From: Prinsepia uniflora
Taxonomy: Eukaryota > Streptophyta > Magnoliopsida > Rosales > Rosaceae
Reading direction: 5' to 3'
Assembly (NCBI GenBank): GCA_032719365.1
Contig: CM064876.1
Span: 55,547,864 to 55,611,863 of the forward strand
Length of the DNA: 64,000 bases
The notes under the pieces were generated by a model. The model was given only the letters and a program-made list of their open reading frames with translations, did not search any database and was not told where the DNA came from. This document shows positions 23,521 to 35,639 of this stretch, piece after piece. The position numbers were made by a program, and so were the translations under genes. The first letter of the stretch is position 1; every line of letters begins with the position of its first letter.

Positions 23521-26500
23521 TGACAGGACCCATCCCAATCCCCCCGGGGTTACCGTGGAATGTGCCCTGCTCCCGTCCAACAAGGGGTGTCAGACAAGGG
23601 ATAACCAAGAGCCACTGCCCAAACGGGGCATCCAGAGTGCGCAAGGATCGATGGAGGAGGTGTGCAATGTCCCAGTCTCTGCTGAAATCGCATCCGTAAT
23701 CAACCTGAAGGGCATTAAAACCAAAAGCTGTGAGTGGACAAAAACCAATAAGTTTATTAAACACATTTATAAAACATTTATTCCCTCCAATAAAAACGTA
23801 TGCATGCCACGAAAACCAGTAACCAAAACGTTTGCTCAACCGAGCCATTAGGGCCTTAGCCCAAAAACCGTTAACCAAAAACCAAGTGTGGGAACTCAGC
23901 CCAAAACTGTGGAATACCACCACCAGACATATTAAAACCATGTGGGCCACCGCCCAAAGCCATAAATATAAATCCATAAATCCAAAACCATTTAGGGTCC
24001 CCGACCCGACATACCATTTCATAACCAATAATCCATTTTTACCACATAACACATATCCAACCGAAAAGCCATTTCATAGATTCATTAATCCATATTTTAC
24101 CATTACCATCACCAGCATCCCAGATGCTTAGCGTCCCAGACGCTAGACGTCCCTGACGTCATATCTCACGGTTTAATAAGCTACGCGTGCTGCCCGGGGT
24201 CACTCCGGGTCCATATATCTGACATCCCTGATGTCTGACGTCCCTGGCGTCAATCATAGCAATCCTGCTCCTGAGTCATCATACGGTCCGGATGCTCCGT
24301 ATAATGACCCCTCGCAGGCAATGCACCGTGACTTCCCCAGTGTCCCAGACATCTAGAGGAGACCATCATATATCCTTGTATCCAGATGGTATATGGAAAA
24401 CAGTTTTATAAATTCATTTCACAAAATCACAATGGGCCCTGCCTGAAATTTCCATAAAACCACGTAATTCCATTTATAATCCAACTGGGCGTCATGCCCG
24501 ATTTTATGAACCACTGGACCCACGGCCCGATTGTAAACCAACTGGGCCCGCAGCCCGACTTATAAATCCACTGGGCCCACGGACCGAATTGGTAAATCAA
24601 CTGGGCCCATGGCCCGATAACATAACTCAAATGGGTCTCAGCCCGATTTCATATCAACTGGGCCCCTGGCCCGATTTTATTAACCAACTGGGCCCCCGGC
24701 CCGATTCTCAAATGGACTCCAAGTCCGAAATTTCCAAAACAAGTGGGCCTCAAGCCCGAGTTTATATTTCCAATTTCAAAACCATTTCATCATATTATAT
24801 CCAAGTCATAAATATGAAAAATCCATGTAAAACCGGAAAACCTCGATTTACGTGCAAGCACGTAAATCGCCTCGAAATACGTGAAACCGTACAATTTACC
24901 AACAACCAAATCAACATCATACAATCACAATCATAATCCATATAAAACATTTAAGCATGCATAGAATTTATAAAACCAAAGTCCACTCACAGACCGTTTT
25001 AACGGTATGCCTCGATACGCGTGCCACCGGCCCTCCCGGGCCACACCACTATCACCGGGACACCCAATCCTGTTCAAATTACATTAGAGGGTCAATAACC
25101 TCATCATTAACATCCTATCAAAGTCCCGTAATTTATCTGAATTTTTAACTATTTTTAAATTTGATTTAAAACCTTCGGACATCCCGAACAATATCGAAAC
25201 GGTGTCCGATCGACACGAAACCAATCCCAAAATGTTCGTTACATTAAATAGGATAGAAGTCATGTTGACCGCACCTCGAGATTCATGCCCACACGCCGTC
25301 ACGCGCCGCCGTGAGTGGCTGCGCGTGAAACCCACGCGCCGTGAACAGTGTATCGTTCTGACCCGGTTGTCTGATAAACGGGTCACCGTGACCCGCGGCC
25401 CAACCCGACTGGTTCTCAGTAATTCCTCGATGATTTTTAGTTCTGTTTGTTCCTACAAGATCGTCTCATCAATTCCAGTTGATCCATGATTTAAAAACTG
25501 AGAAACCAACACGTTTGACTACCTGTTCGTGGAGGTGTGCAGACCGGCCACCTGCAACCGTCGTGCCTGTACGATCCCGGCCATCATTCCTTTCGAAAAC
25601 AATCCCCAAAGGCTTGTCTCAACCCCTAGATCATCATCCTGGTCACTAAATCGATTGTAATACGTTAAAACCCATCCTACCATTTTTGTACCCGAAAACA
25701 AGCTCACGGGTTTGGGGCTTACCTCGCCGCCGTGGCTACCGCCGTGGCCACCAGCATGCCCAGTTTGACTCCAGGAACATCCTACAACCATTTAAAACGA
25801 TCAAAACCAGCCCACAAAGACTTCCAATTTATGAGTTTCGGACCTCCCCTGTTTTTCCACTCCGCCGTCAACCTCGCCGTCTCCCGTCGTCTCCCGCCGT
25901 TCCTCGGGTGCCCAAATCTTCCACTGGACTTAGTCTAGTAATGGTGTAGGTTTAGTTGGTGCGGGTTGGATGGGTAGTGGATTTGGGGTGGTAGTCGTTC
26001 ACGGTGAAATGAGAAATGAGAGAGGGAGATTGACTGATCAAATTAATTAAGGAAGGGATGAGATGAGATGGACGGTCCAGATGCAATCTGGGAGTGAGAT
26101 GGAGGGCTGAGATTAAAAGAGGGGATAAATTGTATTTTAACCCATTAATGGAAGCATGATCCAGATTTAAAGCCCCAAATCAAGGGATGAGTGACACTTG
26201 TCACTCATCCAAGGGTTCAGATTCAACAATCACTATTAATTATTTTATTATTATTTTAATCCCGGTTCGTTCGGTAAACCGAGCCCGATTCCTTGACCAT
26301 AACTTCGTCGTCGTAACTATGATTTCGGCATGCCGCCTGTCATTGGATTTGTATCGACGAGACCTACGTAACGGTTCTTGGCCCTCGTCCATCGGACCTC
26401 CCGGTCAAAAGGTCAACATTTGACCCCAATTACTCGAAATTACCAAAATACCCCTCATCTTCCGAACATCATAACTTTCTCATCGGATGTCGGAATCGAA

Positions 26501-26722
26501 CGTGCCGCCTGTCTATGAACTCGTGACGTCCCGAACTACGTCACGGTCATCGGTCAAAGTCCGTTTGACCGCCCGATCAAAAAGTCAACATTTTACCCAC
26601 GACTAGGGGCAAAACGATCATTTTGCACATTTTGTCCGATTCCGCCCTACTAATCACCGTTCAACCTCACTAATCAAGATTAATCACTAATCTAATCCCG
26701 GAATTCGGGACGGGTCGTTACA
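23521..26722 (-). repeat. 5' LTR of the LARD
   Basis: Near-identical to 17177-20365 with scattered substitutions and small indels (for example an extra TGGCTACCGCCG near 25733). Inverted pair TGTGAGTGGAC (23729-23739) / GTCCACTCACA (24981-24991), minisatellite 24480-24765, CGTGACGT pair 26522-26545. Confidence 0.92.
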
Positions 26723-26727
26723 CCCAA

Positions 26728-27090
26728 CTATTTGAATGCCCCCATGAAAAGGACATTTATAGAGCTAGCAGTGTCGACCATAACTCGTTGGACGTCGAAG
26801 TTTGATATCTCCACTAGATGATGATTGGGTCGTCCTAAGGATAGACAATTCCTTGCTCCTCCTCCTATGAGAAAGTGATAGGTGCCCATCCAAGTTTGTT
26901 GGTCTTCTTGGCTTGCCCATCCTGGATGCTGAAGATCTGGTGATTCTGTTTAGCAGTTCACCAAAAATTCTTCTTTGCCCGGTTGTAGGTAAGTGGGGAA
27001 GAGATAGATGGCCCTCCGGTGATTGTGTTGATCTGTGGATTGCGAGATGAAGGTGGTTCATGTTGGAGGAACTAATTGATCTTTCCATCT
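26728..27090 (-). pseudogene. Tat1 protease, N-terminal part
   Basis: Reads VMVDTASSINVLFMGAFK, the active-site region of a retroviral-type aspartic protease with DTA for the usual DTG/DSG, preceded by a degenerate linker. The frame has stops. It continues at 17171 beyond the LARD. Confidence 0.75.
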
Positions 27091-27803
27091 CTAGGTTGAG
27101 CTTCGACTAGATCCCTGAATGCCATACATTGGTCGATATAATAACCATTGTACTTATGATACTAGAAGTAGGTTCCCGTGTCTTTACCTAGTTTACCCTT
27201 GGCTGGTGCTCAGGTGGACTTTGGAATCATGTGCTCGATGTTGAGCAACACATTCTCATAGAGGGTGTTAAGTATGGTGTAGGTTTCATACTTCAACCAA
27301 GGAACACACCTTTCCCCATTGTTTGGGGTTCTTCCTGATGGTTTTTCCCATGTTGTCTATCTTGGTAGTTCGGGATCTTTCCCTTCTTCCTCGGACTGTA
27401 CAAGTTGTTACTATAGGAGTAGTCCTTTCGTTTCCCTTCATAGTTCTGATGCCCTTGGTTGTGAGGACGCTGGTCTAAGCTCTGTTGTTGGCCCTAACTG
27501 CTTGGTTGGTAAATTTTAACTGAGCCAATTTGAGGCGGTTGGTATGTGTCAGCTGTGGGCATGTCTGCCTTTTGGTTCACCATCTCAACATTGGCATGTA
27601 TTTTCGCCTATTTCATTATTTAATTTTACGTTTTCCAACCCTGAGTATGAGCTGTGTACCTAAAAAGAGACTCTTGAAGGCCATCTTTGAAGGCCGTGAA
27701 CGCTGCTTTGTCGTCCATTTTAGCGCAGCAAGAGTATTTGTGGCTAAACCTGGCTGCGTACCTCTGCAGTGGTTCGTTTGTCCCTTGCTTTAGTGAAAAA
27801 GGG
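27091..27803 (-). pseudogene. Tat1 gag remnant
   Basis: Reading leftward from 27800: FSLKQGTNEPLQRYAARFS, then AAFTAFKDGLQESLFRY and TAHTQGW, close to the Tat2 gag (LLKQGENEDASAYAARFS, FRYTAHTQGW). A Cys/His-like block (KYNGYYIDQCMAFRDLVEA) follows near 27130. Stops and frameshifts are frequent. The N-terminus is lost at the junction at about 27803. Confidence 0.75.
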
Positions 27804-30800
27804 GTTACATCCCGTACCGAAAATAAGAATCGGGGATTTAGACATTTCCATTTTATCCTTACCTAACTATTCGGGACTTGTTTGGTCACGAATTGGGTTG
27901 GCCCAGCTAAGTTGGCCCTTGTGAAACTATTTTTTTGGAGGCCCAAACTCATAACCCAGGTCACAAGCCCAGTAGTATTCCATTAATTATTGAAACGAGT
28001 TCAAGCCCAACTGTTGTTAAATTGTTGGAAGTCCAAGTGTTGGCCCAAGGGCTTAGGAGAGAGCCCAAGTAGGAAATTAGTTACAATGAAGCCCAAACGG
28101 TGGGGATTTTGTCCAAGAAAGATTGTGGTTATTTTGCTTAAGCCTAAGTGAAGCCCAAACCTACAGTCCCAAAAATTTGTTTAATTTATAATGGGCATGG
28201 TTTCTGTTGTTGAGCCCTAAAACCCACTAGTTGGACACCTAGGCCAGTGTGGAGGCCCAAACCCGCTTTGAAACATCGAAGAACAATATGTTCCCCTTAG
28301 CGTTCTTGGTACACCTGGAACACTCTAGCACTTACGCGTGCGTCTCTCTTCCCTTGCGAACGCCAGAAAGCCCACCATAGCTCATGCACTTGAATTCTTC
28401 TATAAACAGCAAGTCTAACAATTGGGGATTTTCTGCTTATCGTCATCTCCTCCCACCAGTGTGACCTCCTTTCTCTAAAACCCAGTTCGAACCCCTTATT
28501 CATCATGACTAACCAGACTCATGAATTTCAATTATCAATGCTGGGCGACTTTAGCAGGGACCCAACAACTTTGATGACCTCGCCTGGTGCATGAACCTTC
28601 ATGGTCGTGCTTCGTAGACCTGTGAACCATCGCGGCTTCGAAGGGAAGACCAGACCCAACTCAGAACCCGAGTGCGGCCAGGAAGGTGGAGCTCGAATCA
28701 GGTATAATCTCGAACTCTAAACCACGATTTCCACTTTTCCTTATGACAGGGAAGCTAACCCTGAGTTTGCATGGGGTTTTCGAGACTAGGAACAGCGACA
28801 GCGATGATCGACCCGCTTAAGGCTCGACTCTAACCCGTTCTCAATCTGTTGAATTCTTGATGTGGAGAGGTAAGGACGACTTCTTGATTCTTAGTTGATA
28901 TTATTAGGTAAATTTTGGGCATGCTTTCTAATGCTATTTATGCACTGCTTCGGTGTTAGGACCATAATGGAGGGGCGTCACCGGAAAACTCAAACTGTGA
29001 CCTTCCCAGCGTTCCAGGTAAGAACAGACCATGACTTTGGCTCATTTTAGTTTCCTTCGGACTTTTAAAGAGAGAAAAATTCTTTGCATGTTCATTCTCT
29101 CACAAGAAACTTTGGGTGCTACCTCGTTGGAGTACAGGAAATCGTGGCTTCCTAGTGTCTTTCCGAGCAGGTGAGCCATCTTCTCAACTCAAAAGTCTGC
29201 TTTTCGTACTCCTAGTGAAGAGTAGAGTCGATTCGAGGTATTTCATGTGAAATATGGAGTCAATTTGAGGAAGATAAGCCACGTTGGAAAAATGGATTTT
29301 TCGGCGAGAATTTCTAGAAACCGACTGCCGTGAACGGCGAGGCTAGCAGCGGTCCGATCACCGTCTCTAGTGAAGCTCTGATAACAGTGGTCAACAGTGG
29401 TCGCCTTCAGTCAACCATTAAGTCAACAGCGGGTCAACGTTAAATTCAACAATCAACTAGTAGAACCGTTAGAGGAATATTTCATGGAATATTTAGGGAA
29501 TATTCAAAGGAATATTCTGACATGTGTGGTCGTACTTGTGACACGTACCAGGCACTGTAGGGAACACATGTGGCATGAGGAACACTGTCCCCTGACACGC
29601 CCAGAGGGTGTGACACGTGTGTGTGGGCACATGGCCGCGTGTGACCGCGCGTGGCCAACATGTGTTGACTCTTGTCGGCGCGGGGCGACGCGTGAGCCAC
29701 CTTCCCGAGCCCAGGTTGAAGCATGTAGTCTTTTCCTGGCCCACGACGGCGTGTGGGTAATGTTTCAGAGTATTTTTAGCCGTTTTGACTAGTTTCCATC
29801 CTTAAAAGGCATGTAGAGTCAATTTTTCGTACCCGACAAAGTATAGTCGTTATTTTCTAACGTCCCAGCCATTCCTAAACTTGTATAGGCCTTTGTTAGG
29901 TATTTCTAAGATCTATCTTGGTCTACCCCTAGGTGGATTAAACCTTTATATTGATGTAAGGAAATTCTAACCCTTATGAATGGACAAGATTTGGAGCTTA
30001 TGGATTGCTTGATTTTCCAGGTGATCCGACTCCCCGACGAACGTGAGTGGACCCCCTTCCCTAAACCTATGTTCTTATCCTATTTATTACTCGCATGTTT
30101 TACGTTGTTGTACATTTTATAATTGTTGAGCATGCATGATTTACTACGTCATAATTGTTGTATGAGATTGTGATGATTGGTTGTTATGCATGTTTGGTTA
30201 TGTTTATCTACGGTGATATGGTAAGTACGCATAGTGGTATGTCTCGAGTCACATTTATTGAATTGCATGAGAGTCCCCATGGCATTGATGAGATTGAGAT
30301 AGTGATAGAACCCACTTAGGAGTCACCAGTATCTAGTACCCGTATGTAGGTCACAGACTAGTCCTCCACATGATCGTTCACCTGCGCTGCTCGTTATACT
30401 AGTTAAAAACTCTCAGTCATGTCCCCGAGCTCTAGGGGACTCGAGGTGACGGTGCCTAGCACCTAGTCCTTCACAATGTCTAGGTCTGCGAGGTTTGAAT
30501 GCTTTTAGTTTTAGTTCTTTGATATAAAAGTTGACGAGTGATGGTGGTCTTTGGTATTTGTATTTGGTAGATATTAGTGCTTAGATGTAATGATTGGTAT
30601 TTGTTCTTTGTTGTAGCATCAAGGAAGTAGGAGCAGTGCAAATAGGTAGAACTGATGAGAAAATAGATAGGAATAAGTAGGAATACTCCTTCAATCTGAA
30701 CATGGATTGTTGGGCCTTAGGTGATCGGACCTGCCCTGCCAAATGTTCCTAGTCCTTGTAAACTCGGCATGAATGTGCGAGCAGTCAACAACTCCACATG

Positions 30801-30825
30801 TCAGTTTTCAGATTTACAAGTCTTC
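27804..30825 (+). repeat. LTR-like fragment, probable solo LTR
   Basis: Begins TTACATCCCGTACC just after the Tat1 gag and has CGTGAGTGGACC at 30042-30053, the landmark of the other LTRs here. The part at 27900-28270 has many GGCCCAA/AGCCCAA motifs. E-box and CACGTG-like motifs cluster at 29520-29680. No coding frame of note. Ends not defined, no duplication seen. Confidence 0.5.
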
Positions 30826-30831
30826 AGTTGA

Positions 30832-31030
30832 TCTGCATGTCCTAGCCTGGTGGTTAGTCATGTGGATATTGCTGCCTGAGGTTCCGTGTTCGAGTCCTCT
30901 TAGTAGCGCAGTGGAACTGTGTTTCCCCTAAAAAATCCTTCGGGGTTTCTGGGGTATGGGGCCATCCTGCGGTGGAACCAGTCACTTTAAAAAGTTTACC
31001 CTAACCTTAGTTTTAATTATTAAGAAAGTT
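30832..31030 (+). mobile_element. Probable tRNA-derived SINE
   Basis: TAGCCTGGTGGTTAG (A-box-like) at 30844 and GTGTTCGAGTCC (B-box, consensus GGTTCGANTCC) at about 30887 are spaced as in a pol III promoter, followed by a tRNA-unrelated body. No clear tail or duplication, so borders are approximate. A tRNA gene is unlikely, as no cloverleaf can be drawn. Confidence 0.5.
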
Positions 31031-31719
31031 TTGTAGGTTTTGCTTAAGAGGGCATAACCAATATCTCATATTCATGAAATCTCGTCTCAATAAACTACCC
31101 ATAAAACTCTGATCCTTCGACTGCCGACCATCTCTCTCGCCACCGACCACCTATCTCGCTACCATGGCTAGTTAATTGATTGGGTTTTGTTCACCAACGT
31201 TTTGGTTTCCAACCATCGCACTGCTCAGATTCGCATGATCCATGAGATCTGAAACTCGCGAATCCCAACAAGCTTTCTGCTTCACGGACGATCTGGTGAG
31301 CATATGCTCTGTCTCTACTACACTCAGCTTTTCTGTTCTATTTGGGTATTATTGTGTTGAGGGATCTGATGCTTTCCAAGATGTCTTCATGATCCATTGT
31401 GGTGGTTTAGGGGTTATTATGCTTTGTGGTCGTGCTTGGGATTGAAATTTTGTTCTTGATGTTTACTTCTTGGTTGGATTTGGAATCTTGGATTGGGTGC
31501 GGCCAGTTGGTTAGTTAGGTGAAATGTACTAGTACAAATGGCAATTTGTTTGGTTATGGATTTGGAATCTTGGATTTAGTACCTCCATTGGCTAATTTAG
31601 TGAAATGTGCTCATAGGATCTGTTTTGTTCTGAGATATCTAGATATTCTTCCATTGGTTGTGTGGATTTGGTCTGTGTGAGTTGTTTGTCGTCTGGTCCC
31701 AAATGTTCAGATATATCTG

Positions 31720-33369
31720 ATGGCAAGCTCTTCGAACCCTCAAGTTTCTATGGCTGCGTCCTGTGAGCAGGTTGCTCCAGTGAGTGGTGGTGGCTGCCTC
31801 TCTGGGGATGACTATCCCTTGGAGTCTTCGGTTGTTGTCGTCGGTGCGCCGGATGTAGTTAGTGTTGGTGGTGATGTTGTTGGGCTCAAGGAGCCTGTGG
31901 TGTTTGGGAAGTCTGGTCTTGGGTTCTTGCCTACTGATGCTGTTTTGATGGGCCCTGGTTCTGGTCGGTCTGGTCATACGGATGTCGTTGTCGGGGACCA
32001 AGATGCTGCTCCAACTGTGGGGGCACGGACTTCGTATGCCAAGGTTGTTGGTGGATTTGGGGGCCCCCGCTTGGGTGCCCCAGCCCTCAAATTCTGTCAA
32101 CCTAAAATTATTTCGGGTCGTAAGGTTGTTTGTCCTCCTCCTGAGGCAACTGGGCTTGCAGCCTTAGAATGGAAGCATTCGTTGGTGGGTTATTTCGTGG
32201 ATAAATATCTCTCATTTAGTGCTGTTAATACTTTAGCAAGGAAGATTTGGGCTAACCGTGGTTTGGTGGATGTCCTTACTAATGGGAATGGGTTTTTCTT
32301 TTTCAAGTTCTCGGATGATCTGTCTTGCTCTCAAATTATTGAAGATGGGCCTTGGCACATGGCGGGTCACTCCCTATTCCTTTCCCGTTGGAAGCCCGGA
32401 ATGATTTTGTCCAAGAATGCTCACTCCAAGGTTCCTTTGTGGGTGAGATTTTTTAACGTTCCTTTGGAATATTGGTGCCCTGATGGGTTTAGTCATATTG
32501 CTAGTGCTGTTGGTAAACCTTTGTTTGCATATTCGATGACTGCTTCTCGTAAGCGCATATCTTTCATGCGTATTTGTGTGGAAGTGGATGCTTCAGACCC
32601 CCTTATTGATTCTTTGGATATCTTGTTGCCTCCGGAGGAGGATGGTGAGGTTATGGGTGTAGTTGAAGTGAAAGTGGAGTATGAAAATCGACCACGGGTG
32701 TGTGAGAAATGTCGTCTATTTTGTCATTTGGAGTCGACATGCCCACGTAAGATTTTGCCTTCTATTTTGGATAATTGTGATTTGGTTGGTGGGTCTAAGG
32801 CCACGAGTGTGGTTGTTCCTGGCCCCATGCACTCTCAACTTTTTAGCCCTGTTTGTGTGGATTTGGTAGAGCAAGTGGCTCTCCCCGTTTTGGATGTTGG
32901 TGCCCAGTCCGTGTCTACTGATCCTAAGTTGGCTCCCCTTATGCCTAAGGAGGGTAAGGCACGTTTTCCCGCGCCTACCTCCCTAGGTACTAAGTTTACA
33001 AGGCCCAAGCAGGGTTTAGTTTCGAGTGGTTCTGCTGTTGGCCATGTGGTTGAGGCTGAAATATCTCCTAATCGATTTCTCCCTCTGGTGTCTGAGGGTG
33101 ATTCTTCTGACTCCGGGCATGTGGCACCGTTGCCTTTGATTTCTCGTAGGGTGGGTAGCTCCAAGGCGATAGGAACTGTGGGGTTATCGAAGGGCTTGGG
33201 TTTGTTGAAAAAGAAAAAGACGAAGAAGAAATCAAACAAGCATGTGTCGTCGCTGATGAGGTTGAGGTTTCGAGGGAGGTTGGTGACATTTTGGGTATTA
33301 GCATTGGAGGGAGGAGTGGCCCTCGGGATACCACTGTTTTCTCTACTCATGATTAGCACAGCCTGTTGA
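31720..33369 (+). pseudogene. LINE ORF1 (DUF4283 / CCHC nucleic-acid-binding protein)
   Basis: A 549-codon frame, nucleic-acid-binding ORF1 type of plant L1. A Gly/Val/Ser-rich N-terminus is followed by the DUF4283-type region at about residues 145-270 (LVGYFVDKYLSFSAV, GPWHMAGHSLFLSRWKPGM, VPLWVRFFNVPLEYW) and a zinc knuckle at about residue 328 (CEKCRLFCHLESTC). Near 33215-33240 an A-rich tract (KKKKTKKKSNK) probably contains a frameshift: the next frame continues plausibly to its own stop near 33355, while the listed frame runs into the endonuclease. Likely a slightly damaged, once functional ORF. Confidence 0.85.
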
Positions 33370-34185
33370 AATGTGAGAGGTCTCAATGACCGGTCTCGCC
33401 AATTGGAAGTGAAGAATTTCATTCTCGCCAATCGTTTGTGCTTGGTGGGCTTGACGGAAACTAAGGTTAGATGTATTAATAGCTCTAGAATTAAATCTGT
33501 TGTTTTTAATAATTGGGAGTCCACTGACAATTTTTCCAGCCATCCTTATGGTCGTATTTGGGTGGGGTGGGATCCCTTGGTTGTTTCTCTATGCATTTTA
33601 GGTGAATCTCCACAATTTATTCATGCTCGTGTTTCTATTGTGGGTTCTGGTCACAGTTTTTTCATCACCTTTATTTATGCCTCTAATGGTGAGATTGAAA
33701 GGAGGGCTTTCTGGCACGATTTGGAGTTGTTGAGTCTCTCTGTTGGTTCTGTGCCGTGGGCTTTATTAGGGGACTTCAATTCCTGTAGGTTTACAAGTGA
33801 AGGTGAAGGTGGGAATTTGTTGCGGGATAGCTCTATGCGGGATTTTGGTTGTTGTATTCATAATTGTCGCCTTGATGACTTACTGTTCTCGGGGCGCTTC
33901 CTCACCTGGCATAATAATCAACTGGTTGTTAGTAGGATTGCTAGGAAATTGGATCGGGTCCTGGTAAATGAGGAGTGGCTCTCTTGCTTTCCTTCTTCTT
34001 TTGCTTCCTTCTTATCGCCGGGTTCCTCTGATCATTGTCCCGTTCTCCTAAAGCTGGATGTGGGCCGGTATTCTGGTAATCACCCCTTTAAGTTTTTTAA
34101 CTTCTATGCTGACCATGATGAGTTTATGCCCATTATGCAACGAGCTTTTAGTATGCATCTGGTTGGCAACGAGCTATCCCCCTAA
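33370..34185 (+). pseudogene. LINE ORF2, endonuclease domain only
   Basis: AP-type endonuclease that would nick the target. Motifs in order: NVRGLND, GLTETKV (catalytic Glu), LLGDFNS, and SDHCPVLL near the end. The usual Trp before NVRGLND is a TGA stop (33367-33369). The frame ends after LVGNELSP, about where the RT linker should start. Confidence 0.88.
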
Positions 34186-34194
34186 TATGATTGC

Positions 34195-35061
34195 AAAAAA
34201 AAAATCAGAAAGTTTTGTCTATAGAAAAGCCCACAAAATTTGTTGTTGGGTTTAGTCAGAAGGATCTTGTTAGGGCATTTGTTTGGATGGTCATAGTTGA
34301 TGAGTTGCCTTTTTTCTTTTGGGGAGGGAGAAGGGTTTCATGATATCATGGCGCTAGTTTGTTCTAGGTGGAAAGTTTCATGTCATCAAACAGTTGTTAA
34401 AGAAGTGCATATTATGTATTAAGCCAAGAAGGAATCCCTTAAGGAATTGATCAAGTCTTATAGGGTTTGTATAACTACTGATACATGGATATCCCTTCAA
34501 AACATCAACTATATGGTTATCACTACTTATTTTATTGACAACGATTGGATATTGCATAAAAAAATTATCAACTTTTGTATGATTCCAAACCATAAGAAAG
34601 AATCAATTGGGAGGCTTTTTGAGGATTGTTTGGTTGAATCGGGTAATGAGAAGCTTCTCACTGTTACAGTAGATAATGCTTCTACAGATGACGTCGGGTT
34701 ATCCTTTTTATTAAGAGAATGGCTAAATGGAAATCTCCGATGGCAATTTTGAATAAGGGGGAAAATTTTGCATGTTATGTGTATTGTCTATACCCTTAAC
34801 TTGATTGTCAATGATGGCTTGAATTAGTTGAATGATTCTATTCAAAGTATTAGAAATGCCTTTAGATATGTAAGATCTTCCCCCGGTAGATTAGAAATGT
34901 TTAAGAAGTGTGCGGAGAAAGCTAAGGTGGATAGAAAATGTCTTGTGGTATTGGATGTCCCAACTAGGTGGAATTCCGCCTATTTGATGTTGGAATTAGC
35001 TCTAAAGTTTCATGGAGCATTTAAAGATCTAGTTGAGTATGATCCTAATTATCCTGTTTAG
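34195..35061 (+). pseudogene. hAT (Ac-like) transposase fragment
   Basis: Broken frames read VCITTDTWISLQNINYMVI, VTVDNASTDD and then VLDVPTRWNSAYLMLELAL, the order of the catalytic region of plant BED-zinc-finger hAT transposases (the RICESLEEPER family). Stops near 34750 and 34827. The N-terminal zinc finger and the C-terminal dimerisation domain are missing. It is cut at 35061 by Tat2 sequence. Confidence 0.85.
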
Positions 35062-35625
35062 TCTTCAGCTCTACCCTCATCGATGCTGCGATCAACTGGT
35101 TCTACCAACTGGAGCCCGGCTCTGTCGACTCCTTTACACAGCTCACCAAGGTTTTTCTGAATCAGTTCATGATCCAGACTGACAGGCTTTTCTCCGCCGA
35201 GGATCTCTTCCTTTTGAAGCAAGGAGAAACAAAGACGCTAGTGCATACGCTGCTCGGTTCAGCCTGGAGTACTCCCGGTGCACTGAGTTCGACGACTGGA
35301 CAACTTTCACGGCGTTCAAGGGCGGCCTGCTCGAGTCCCAATTCAGGTACACTGCACATACTCAAGGTTGGACCACTTATAATGAGTTAATGAAACAGGC
35401 AGCCATTCACGCCAAGGCCGAGCTGTTTCCCAGCAAGGGCGGTGCAACAACGGTCAACACATACCGACCTAGCACTGGGAACTCGGTCGACACATACAGA
35501 CCGAGTCACACCCCACAGCAGCCAGCCCCCCAGCAGACTACATCAGGTTAGACCCAGCACCACAACTCCCCGAGTGCAAAGACGAAAGATTATACTCCCT
35601 CATATAGCTCAGGAAAGAAGGGCAG
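35062..35625 (+). pseudogene. Tat2 gag remnant
   Basis: Shifting frames read RLFSAEDLFLLKQGE, YAARFSLEYSRCTEFDDW, FKGGLLESQFRYTAH, then a Pro/Gln/Thr-rich tail. Fused to RT by a deletion near 35630 that removed the end of gag and the protease. Confidence 0.75.
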
Positions 35626-35639
35626 GAACCAAAACCACC

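Larger units (their letters stand above)
17177..26722 (-). mobile_element. Complete LARD-type non-autonomous LTR element
   Basis: Two near-identical LTRs (17177-20365 and 23521-26722) flank 3.15 kb of internal DNA without gag or pol. The 5-bp target duplication CCCAA is perfect (17172-17176, 26723-26727). On minus, the primer site TGGTATCAGAGC (tRNA-iMet) adjoins the 5' LTR at 23506-23517, and a purine tract adjoins the 3' LTR at 20366-20380. Long LTRs plus a long non-coding interior define LARDs. The insertion splits the Tat1 protease. Confidence 0.92.
9690..27803 (-). mobile_element. Tat1: decayed Ty3/gypsy Tat-type retrotransposon
   Basis: Gag, protease, archaeal-type RNase H and integrase remnants run on minus from about 27803 down to 15090. 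A separate ORF on plus (10779-15043) faces them. An antisense ORF beside the 3' LTR is known from Tat-lineage elements such as Grande. Reverse transcriptase and the first RNase H are deleted at about 16650. A solo LTR (12507-14757) and a 9.5-kb LARD (17177-26722) interrupt it. The left border is not resolved; the right side is cut at about 27803 by another LTR-like fragment, so the 5' LTR is missing. Confidence 0.75.
31060..34190 (+). mobile_element. L1-type LINE, RT part missing
   Basis: A leader (about 31060-31719), ORF1 and an endonuclease domain are in the normal LINE order. The sequence stops after the endonuclease; RT, RNase H and tail are absent, and hAT transposase follows. LINEs usually lose their 5' end, so loss of the 3' part points to a later deletion or rearrangement. 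Confidence 0.85.

Noticed and set aside
24589..24936. Proline/glycine-rich repeat frame (LGPWPD...)
   Set aside because: A by-product of the TGGGCC minisatellite in the LTR.
30832..30910. Possible tRNA gene from A- and B-box motifs
   Set aside because: No acceptor stem or anticodon arm can be drawn; a SINE head fits better.
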